DNA from: Acridotheres tristis | Taxonomy: Eukaryota > Chordata > Aves > Passeriformes > Sturnidae | Reading direction: 5' to 3' | DNA length: 64,000 bases | Assembly: GCA_037013685.1 (NCBI GenBank) | Contig: CM072899.1 | Span: forward strand, 1,419,479 to 1,483,478 | In this document: positions 56,925 through 64,000 of the stretch, piece after piece | Layout: every line of letters starts with the position of its first letter | Position numbering within the stretch: position 1 is the stretch's first letter | Made by a program: the position numbers and the translations under genes | The notes under the pieces: model-generated | What the model was told of the DNA's origin: nothing | What the model saw: the letters and a program-made list of their open reading frames with translations, nothing else | Database searches by the model: none

Positions 56925-58147
56925 CTGCAAGGACAGGAACACACCTGGAATGCAGCACAGACCCCCCCCAGACCAGCAGGATCTGCCTCAGCTCATGGGC
57001 AGGGAAGAGCAAACACAACCAGGGGCTGAGAAAAGACAAAGCCAGCTTTTCTCTGTGACCAGGAGTGTGCAAGGAATGCTCTGAGCTGGCTGGGAATAGT
57101 TCACTGCAGTTTATGAATGAATGAATGAATGAAAGAAGGTGCTCTCTATGTGCACGTGTTGCCAGGTCTTGAAACAAAGGCAACAAATCCATTACCCTAT
57201 GGCTGTAATTATATTTTTGACTGTTTAATATGAATGAGGGAAGACACTTGGAAATATTTCAAATGCAACAATGCTGTATGAAGAAATTAATATTTATATT
57301 TACTGACAAAGTGGGACAAGCAGAGCCTCCAACACCTGTAATCCCATATTGGCTGCTCTGTGGGCACACCACTTGATTCCTAAAGAAAACTCAACACAGC
57401 TGACCTGTACCTTTCAGGGAAGCTCTCTCACCTGTGCCAGGTACCTGCACACACATGGACAGTTACCACAGACTGATAATGTGCCAAAATAATGCTAAGT
57501 ACAGGCAGACTTTAATTTGAAATACAGAAGCTGAATGTCACAGCAGATACTTCTGGAAAAGGAATATAAAAACACCTATTCATCATTACAATTTATTTTT
57601 TGATTCTTATATGCAGTTCATAATTTAATCATATTTAAGATCATAAACCAATGCTAATAATACCAACAGACTGAGGCTATTTTCAGAAGCCAGTGATGGC
57701 CAAGGTGTTAGTCACTCTGTTTAAAAGCCAAGTGAATTTAAAAAGCCAGTTCAGGCAGACTGAAGGGGTTGCAGCCTCCTATCAAATGAGGATATACATA
57801 ATCACATTATTCCACACCAAAAATAGAGCCTTCAGTACACTCAGCAGGACAGTGGAAATTATAAGCTGTTGTTAAACTTCAGTGACTGGTAAGAAAATGA
57901 CTTCATTGATGTTTCTCTGTGCCCTTTTCCTGACCTGTAAAGCACCTGAAGTGAAGAGCTGTGTGCTGCACCATCAGAGAGCAGAGCTCCACTGTGACTG
58001 TGCTCAGAAAGCACAGCAAGGGGAGGAATTTTCATTTCAACTTGCAACACCAGGAAAACTTTACATAAAGCGAGAAATGCAGCTAGAGTGTTTATAAACA
58101 GAAGGAGTAATTGTTCCCACAAGCCAAGCCCAGGGCTCAGCCCTTAC
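56925..58147 (-). other. Intron between exons 5 and 6
   Basis: About 1.2 kb with a short TGAA tetranucleotide run (57113-57134); otherwise nothing recognised. Confidence 0.7.
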
Positions 58148-58294
58148 CTCCACCTCCCACAGGGCTTTGGAGCTGGTGGCAGACGTGGCTGACTGCCTGC
58201 CCGTGGTCCTGAGGAACACGTGCTGCTTCTTCCTGTGCTCATCACACGTCAGGAACTTCTCCTGCTCGGCGTGGAACAGCCTCACCACGTCCCC
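58148..58294 (-). CDS. ITPR1: ITPR1 exon 5 (residues 237-285), IP3-contact loop
   Basis: The 147 nt encode 49 residues from [15 protein letters not shown] to SSKALWEVE, in phase 0. It carries the FLRTTGRQ loop, whose R265, T266, T267, G268 and R269 contact the phosphates of IP3 in solved structures; all five are unchanged. The fold is the second beta-trefoil (MIR domain). The acceptor is tttggcag and the donor GTAAGG. Confidence 0.98.
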
Positions 58295-58309
58295 CTGCCA
58301 AAGGCAGGC

Positions 58310-58425
58310 AGCAGGGTCAGCGGGGACAGGGGACAGCAGGGACAGGGGACAGCAGGGTCAGCAGGAACAGGGGACAGCAGGGACAGGGGACAGCAGGGAC
58401 AGGGGACAGCAGGGACAGAGCCCAG
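58310..58425. repeat. CAGGGACAGGGGA minisatellite filling a short intron
   Basis: Units of about 16 bases (ggacagcagggacagg), with some gtcagca variants, fill most of the 171-base intron between exons 4 and 5. The G-rich strand is plus; the sense transcript is C-rich with CCTGTCCC repeats. Confidence 0.93.
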
Positions 58426-58465
58426 CAGGGTCCCAGCTGCACACAGGCACAGCTCTGCCTCTCAC

Positions 58466-58549
58466 CCCTTTGAGGATGTCGTCCTTGTTGTCGCTCCATT
58501 TCATGAAGAGCACGATTTTCCAGCTGGTGTTGCAGTTCACTGAGTTGAC
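58466..58549 (-). CDS. ITPR1: ITPR1 exon 4 (residues 209-236)
   Basis: The 84 nt encode 28 residues, [15 protein letters not shown] through DNKDDILKG, in phase 0. The acceptor is cctag and the donor GTGAGA. It spans the junction from the suppressor domain (ends near residue 223) to the IP3-binding core. The downstream intron is only 171 bases and is mostly minisatellite. Confidence 0.98.
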
Positions 58550-59059
58550 CTAGGAGGAGAATTGAGACCATCAGTCCCACTGTCCTGTGCCTGTACAAGG
58601 TCCTGCCATGAGCCACTCTCTTATTTTTTTAGACCATCTTCACCAGAACACTGCAGGCCTGGCTGCATTGCTCTGGAGAAGCAAAGTCCTTTCAGTATCT
58701 GCTCCAGAACAAGGAATCTCAGAGCTGACTTGCTTGGAAGCCACTTGTTACACATCTCTGCTGGTAGATTTAATTTCCTTCACCATGACTAGTATGGGGA
58801 ACATCACTGTGCCACAGCTCCTGGTTTTGAAGGAATAACTTGTTTTTAGGCAGTCATGCAAAAGAAATGAAACTCAAAACTCTGCCAGCACCCAAGAGAA
58901 AGCAGAGCTCCAAGACTTTTAAGTCACTGATTACCAGGATAACCAGTCCTAAGCCACGGGTACCAACCAACTTGCTGAATTCTAAAGCATGGACAAACAG
59001 TTAAGCTGAAGCACAGAGAGGTCTGTACAGCTGCTCCAGCTGTGCCAAAGCCCCCTTAC
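58550..59059 (-). other. Intron between exons 3 and 4
   Basis: About 510 bases; nothing recognised. Confidence 0.7.
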
Positions 59060-59158
59060 CTCATTGCATCCCGGGTTATCCACAAGCTGATGGCTACTGG
59101 CATGGAGAGGCTGGCCAGCATTGACAGGATTCAGGACTACTTTGTCTCCAATGACAAC
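59060..59158 (-). CDS. ITPR1: ITPR1 exon 3 (residues 176-208)
   Basis: The 99 nt encode 33 residues from [20 protein letters not shown] to DNPGCNE, in phase 0. The acceptor is tctgcag and the donor GTAAGG. It completes most of the first beta-trefoil. The GQPLHAS motif is conserved across IP3 receptors, while [13 protein letters not shown] is of the type 1 form. Confidence 0.98.
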
Positions 59159-59996
59159 CTGCAGAGAAATGCAGCATCAGACAAATTTGCACCCTGAGAA
59201 AACTTCCTCTTCCTTTTTTTTTTTTTTTTTAATGGGAGCAATGGGAGGAAATCACCTTTCTGCAGTCTGGAGGGATGCCAGTATGAGTATTCCACCAGGT
59301 TTCTGTTTGCTTCAGAATTTAGTTTACCAAACTCAGTCACTGAGGCAAAAACCCCTATGCTACTGCACTCAGAGCCTTGCAGAAGCAGCAGACTGAGCTC
59401 TGGTACAGAACATTTATCCTGGGGCTACAGGATAAATGATGACTGATTGATAAATTCACTGTGTTTAGGTGCCAAATACACCTGGCCTGAACCCCAGAGC
59501 ACACTGAAGCTTATGACCCCCTGGTTTCAGGAAGATTCTATACCCAAGTGACTCGGATGTTGCAAAAGAAGGGATTAAAGTGGCATTTAAAGATTTCCCA
59601 TCAACAGGAGCATTTCACTTCCTCATTACCTCACTCCTCATATCCCAAGTGATGACGAATTTTCATTCTAAGCTGACAACACTGAAAACCAAGATGCTAA
59701 TTATTCCTTCCAAACCTCCTGAAGGAACTCAACACTTCCTACCATTTTGAATTGAGCAGGAATTGTGCAAGGCCAGCCTAATTAGGTCCCTTATTCCCTC
59801 CAATGTTAGATCATTCCCCGTTTCCAAAATACAAGTTACCATAGCAATTCTCCTCCCCCTCATGACAGCATAGCAAAAAAGGCTGTTCCTGCATCACCAT
59901 CACGCACTGGGAGATGTGTGCATTGCATTCAATGCAAGACAGGGCTCCCAAATGCATCCCAAAGGGACGTGTGAGGACGCTGCTCCCAGCACTTAC
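59159..59996 (-). other. Intron between exons 2 and 3
   Basis: About 840 bases with a T run at 59214-59230; otherwise nothing recognised. Confidence 0.7.
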
Positions 59997-60155
59997 ACTG
60001 TCCCCGATGGAGCGCAGTTTGTAGAAGGGCTGGATGTAGAACCAGGAGCCTTCATTTCCAGCTTCATCCAACGTCACCCTCATTGCATTCTTCTCTAGCA
60101 GAGCTGGAAGCCTCTTATTTACTGTTAAGTATTTGTTACTTTTTAAGTGAAGCAG
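59997..60155 (-). CDS. ITPR1: ITPR1 exon 2 (residues 123-175)
   Basis: The 159 nt encode 53 residues, [17 protein letters not shown] through KLRSIGDS, in phase 0. The acceptor is tattctag and the donor GTAAGT. It belongs to the suppressor-domain beta-trefoil and covers the first MIR-like repeat. A TGTACAAATT minisatellite begins about 95 bases upstream of the acceptor. Confidence 0.98.
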
Positions 60156-60249
60156 CTAGAATAAGAATCAGAGTTCAGTTCTAAGAATGCTCCTCTTCCT
60201 CCCCTCAATAACCCGAGCGTGCATGAGACAACTGCAATGCTACACAGGA

Positions 60250-60630
60250 CTGCAAACTTGTGTACAAATTGTGAATTGTGTACAAATTGTGTACAAATTG
60301 GGTACAAATTGGGTACAAATTGGGAATTGTGTACAAATTGTGAATTGTGTACAAATTGGGAATTGTGTACAAATTGGGAATTGTGTACAAATTGTGTACA
60401 AATTGGGAATTGTGTACAAATTGTGTACAACTTGTGTACAACTTGTGTACAAATTGTGTACAAATTGGGAATTGTGTACAAATTGTGTATAAATTGTGAA
60501 TTGTGTACAAATTGTGTACAAATTGGGAATTGTGTACAAATTGTGTATAAATTGGGAATTGTGTACAAATTGTGTACAAATTGGGAATTGTGTACAAATT
60601 GTGTATAAATTGGGAATTGTGTACAAATAC
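60250..60630. repeat. 11/18-bp TGTACAAATT minisatellite
   Basis: Alternates tgtgtacaaat (11 bases) and tgggaattgtgtacaaat (18 bases) for about 380 bases, upstream of exon 2. It makes stop-free ORFs of 100-180 codons on both strands (VHNSQF or NWELCTN repeats), which are artefacts. Confidence 0.96.
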
Positions 60631-61235
60631 TGATGGATTCAGGCACAATCCCACTCACACTCAGAGACACAGAACAAAACACCTTCAGTTTATCCAACTG
60701 TCCCTTGCCCAGCTAGGACAAACACATGAGATGCCCTCATCACTTACAACAATCTGTTAAATAAAACAAACCCAGGACCAAAACTTGTGAAATGCTGGGG
60801 ACTAAGTGGCTCTTTAGGAGGCAAAGCTGCTCTCCTCTTGCTTTGCTTGGTCTCATCTAACAGAAAATGTAACTATTTCTATTGATGCTCCTTCTCTGTG
60901 TCAGTTTATGATTGAAGTGCCAGCATTCCATTGTGAGATATCTGGTGTTGTGCATGTGCCACCTTCCAACAACTCTAATGAGGGATCTAACAAGTATTTC
61001 TGAAGAAAACAATCAGTGGTGACCTCAAAACCAAGCACAATTAACCCATAATAACAAACTGACCTCATCACAGATACAACACCCAGGCCCTGCTTCTCAG
61101 GATCCCCCTTCAGAGATGGGGAAACCTGGCAAAACTACAGACTCCTGCCCATGAATTCCAGAAATCTAAAGTCCCACTGAGCAGGGAATTTCCAACTAAA
61201 TCCTGTGCAGCTTGCACAGATGTTCACAGCCTCAC

Positions 61236-61322
61236 CTGGATGACATTCCCATACTGGATGACTGTTCCCAGCAGTTTTCTGTTTTCTGTTTCGTTCTGTT
61301 TCTTTTCCAAATCCGCTGCATG
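61236..61322 (-). CDS. ITPR1: ITPR1 exon 1 of window (residues 94-122)
   Basis: The 87 nt encode 29 residues from [16 protein letters not shown] to QYGNVIQ, in phase 0 at both ends. The acceptor is tttcag and the donor GTGAGG. This is part of the N-terminal suppressor domain, the first beta-trefoil, which lowers IP3 affinity and couples ligand binding to gating. The 5' neighbour exon, expected to end in a LNKLH-like sequence, was not found between here and 64000. Confidence 0.97.
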
Positions 61323-64000
61323 CTGAAATCAAAGGAGAACATTTCAGTTGCTGAGTGGTTTATGAAAGGAGGTTTTGTGACAGTCTCTTTTCCTCGAGAT
61401 TATTTCAAGGGACTGGAAAAACAGTGAGCAATCTGAAAGAGCCTAATTTCCTCTTTCTCCAGTTTCCAAGAGCATAATTTCCAATTCCCTTTTTCAACTG
61501 TTTGGGGAGATAGACCCTGTAATTTGGGTACAATTGGACAAAATTCTGGAATAAAACATGAGCTGAAAAGCTCAGACAAGACAGAAGGCAGATACCTGGG
61601 GGGGAAAGGTGAAAAGGGATAGGTAACATCTCCAGCCAGGAATTTTATTTTCCTTTTTACTGACTTCTACACAAACTGAATGAGAGAACCTCAACTTTAT
61701 TTCTTTATTTCCCTTTGCCAGTAGAGGCTCCAGCTGCCCTCCTGGCTGTGTTTTTCTGGAGACTCCAATGAACCAGTGCCCACTGCAGCCCTGGATTTGA
61801 GAGTTCCCACTCTCCACATCTGGGCTGGTGCTCCCTGAGGTGATGGATCCTCTGTGCCACAGCTGAGCATTCCTGCACCACAATGGCAGGGAAAAAGGGG
61901 AAACCCTGCAAAACTGAATTATTATAAGGACACAAAGACCTAATTAATAATTAACAATGAGCCTCTTGCCATTCTTGCTTTAAAAGTGAGCTATTTGGCC
62001 CAGGCTGCTTTTAAACAACTTCATTTGGTGAAGAAATTCTCCTTCACTTTACAGGAAAGATGATATTCTGAATTAAAAACATAAATCTGTATTTGCATTA
62101 ACTGCTATCTGGAGGTGGAGAGCAATTTAAAATTGAACTTTTTAGGAGGATTATGGTTTGGTTCTCAGGTCTCAAGGACTGTGGTGGGTCCAGGTTTCCC
62201 CTGGAGGAGAAAAGTGCCCAGAGCTCATCAATACAGTGAGGTGAAGTTCCAGCAGCTACTGGCACACTGTTAGAAAATTTAACCAGCTCCAGCTCACTCA
62301 AAATGTGCTATTCTTTGATGCTGTGCTAGGTATGAAAACTGGCTTCTTACTGCAGGAGAATCTGAGAAACAGTTGCTCTTTCAAATGCAAAATTTTATTC
62401 AGTCATGCAATGCAACACAAGTTTTTGTGTATTAGTAAAATACAACTTTTTTGCTTGATTTCCAATTACTTTGTCAAGAAAAGGTTTCTTCAAGACACCA
62501 GAGTCCTCCCAAATTACAGCAAACACAGCCAGGACTGCCCTGCAACACGAGGTGCTACATTTATAATAAAAATATAGAAAACAATTTTTTTCCTGTGAAA
62601 GTACAACTAAGATTTAGGATTTAAAATTTAGGACCTGACAGGCACTCCAGGAGAACCCCTTTTCTGGCCACTAGATGTCAGCTCCTCAAGCAGCTCGGAT
62701 GCTGTGACCACAGAGAGACAAGTGTCCCAGATTTTAAATCCCTTAAATGGCATTAACTTAAAATAACCTGACCTCAGCACGGAGCGCTCCGTGGCAGACA
62801 ATAAATTCCACCAGCAGACAAACAGAAGCCAAAAAAGGCAAGTGATGATGATGAACACATCTTGCATCATCAGCTGCGTTGGAAATGCTCTGATAAAGAA
62901 ACCTCGTGCTGGGCAGAGCTCAGGGCTGGGAGCACAGGCACAGGGTGTGGAGCAAGTGGCAAAAGTGACCCATGGACACTCAGGACTGGCAGGAAGAAGT
63001 TCTGAGATCAGTGATGTCCGTGGGACACGATTATTTTGTCACTGCAGACCTGATTGGTCCCATCAGTCTCCATGACCAAGTGATGCAGATTAAATAATCC
63101 CCAATAAAATTACAAAGCACTCAAATCCTTTCTCCAAATCAAGCAGGTCTTGGTGGGACATTTCTGTGCAAATATAACTGAGCTCAGGCTAATCCTGGAA
63201 AAATCTCATCCTGCAAGAATCTCATGCTGCATTTCCAGGACCCTGACACAAAAGGGTCAAATGTCAGATGAGTAGGGACAGGTCCCAAACACCTGCACTG
63301 GGATGTACTTAGGGAGACAATGTAATCCAGGGCAATTCCAAAGGCTTTTTCTTTTACATGTTGCAGTATTTAGACTATTCTCTGTTAAAACCCATCAAAA
63401 CTCTCCCTGTTCCTGATACACCCAAGCACCAACCCCAGCACCCCCATCACTCCAAACTTGCTGCCACAGCCTACTCCCCTCACCAACATGAGAAACACGG
63501 CCCAGGTGAGGCAGCTTTGTGCTACCAAAATAGCTTTGTCCCTGCCAAGCTGATACTTTTGGGTTATAAATACATTTCTTGAAGCAGGAGGAGTCCACCA
63601 GTGGGTCTTTGTGAAGTGCAGGAGCGAGGCAGCCATATGGCAATCAGCAAGTGACACTCTCCTACGGGGCCATTTCATATTCCAGGCTACAATGAGCTTA
63701 ATATAGGCTTAAAGAACCTAAAAATATTCCGAATTGTAATTTTGACATGAAGTACTCCAGCTATGTAATTTTAACATAAACACTGAGTTTATTTAACTCT
63801 AAAGTCAACAGATGGTATTTAAGTTAAGTTGGCTTTTTTTTATATAGGAGCTCTAAAAACAGCAATCAACTGCTTTACTGAGTTTTCAGCTGCTGAATGT
63901 CAACATTTTACCCAGAAAATATTAAATACTGCACGCTAATACGGAAGGAGAGGCTGTCTGGCCTCATAATTACTCATAATTACCCATCAACCTTCCCATG
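61323..64000 (-). other. Intron 5' of exon 1, open at the window edge
   Basis: About 2.7 kb without a recognised exon or repeat. A CTCF-like motif is at 62.67 kb. Confidence 0.65.
62665..62682 (+). promoter_or_regulatory. CTCF-like motif, 17 of 18 positions
   Basis: TGGCCACTAGATGTCAGC fits the extended CTCF consensus YGRCCASYAGRKGGCRSY with one mismatch (T for G at position 14). Inferred from motif only. Confidence 0.45.

Larger units (their letters stand above)
2135..61322 (-). other. ITPR1: ITPR1 gene, partial (38 internal coding exons)
   Basis: This is the span of all exons found. ITPR1 forms a homotetrameric calcium channel of the ER membrane that opens on binding IP3 and calcium. The exons read continuously for 1721 codons with all phases matching. 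The best evidence for the type 1 paralogue is the exon 15 loop with [17 protein letters not shown], the RRDS and RRES kinase A sites, and the SI and SII segments. The initiator exon and the pore-forming C-terminal exons are not in the window. Exon numbers used here count only exons seen in the window, from 1 (61.3 kb) to 38 (2.1 kb). Residue numbers refer to the mammalian protein with SI, without SIII, and are approximate after residue 917. Confidence 0.98.

Noticed and set aside
60143..60697. ORFs of 100-184 codons on both strands
   Set aside because: Simple-repeat translations of TGTACAAATT units.
2135..61322. ITPR2 or ITPR3 identity
   Set aside because: Exon 15, exon 31 and the SI/SII segments match type 1, and the RRDS and RRES kinase sites are both present.
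1..64000. CRISPR arrays, operons, riboswitches or tRNA/rRNA genes
   Set aside because: The tandem repeats have no unique spacers and the gene structure is that of a vertebrate; no cloverleaf or rRNA sequence was recognised.

Overview
The window is vertebrate nuclear DNA holding one large, partial, intron-rich gene on the minus strand: ITPR1, the type 1 inositol 1,4,5-trisphosphate receptor, an IP3-gated calcium-release channel of the endoplasmic reticulum. I resolved 38 coding exons between 61322 (5' side) and 2135 (3' side). Every exon has an AG acceptor, every donor is GT on the annotation I prefer, and all phases agree. They sum to 5163 nt, or 1721 codons, matching about residues 94 to 1815 of the mammalian protein. 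Type 1 rather than type 2 or 3 is shown by the acidic loop of exon 15, the SI and SII alternative segments, and both protein kinase A sites (RRDS and RRES). All eleven known IP3-contacting residues are present. The translation start, first exons, channel pore and C-terminus lie outside the window.

The organism is a bird. At least a dozen CR1 LINE 3' ends occur in both orientations, there is a solo LTR with a 6-bp target duplication, and no mammalian SINEs are visible. A songbird is possible but not proven. I see no other gene on either strand; the long ORFs at 3.5-4.2, 9.1-9.9, 19.5-20.3, 51.8-53.2 and 60.1-60.7 kb come from minisatellites, CR1 or GC-rich intron.

Layout, in order of transcription: 61.3-55.7 kb encodes the end of the suppressor beta-trefoil, the second beta-trefoil and the 45-nt SI exon; 52.1-47.7 kb encodes the rest of the IP3-binding core; 46.7-36.8 kb encodes the first helical solenoid and holds an LTR, a CR1-embedded minisatellite and a tandem array of exon fragments; 35.3-20.9 kb encodes the central armadillo/RIH region; an intron region of about 18 kb (20.9-3.05 kb) carries the SII splice segments (an SIIB/C exon at 6.8 kb and an apparent SIIA remnant at 17.6 kb); 3.05-2.1 kb encodes the second kinase A site and start of the next solenoid.

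Nothing here looks like a new multi-gene system. The unusual content is splice architecture: (1) five tandem copies of the exon 16 acceptor plus 52-64 nt of exon within an AT-rich array; (2) an SII cassette with a CAGCAG tandem acceptor and a decayed SIIA; (3) a coupled choice at exon 22/23 that swaps two residues without changing length; (4) eight or more minisatellites, several within tens of bases of splice sites.
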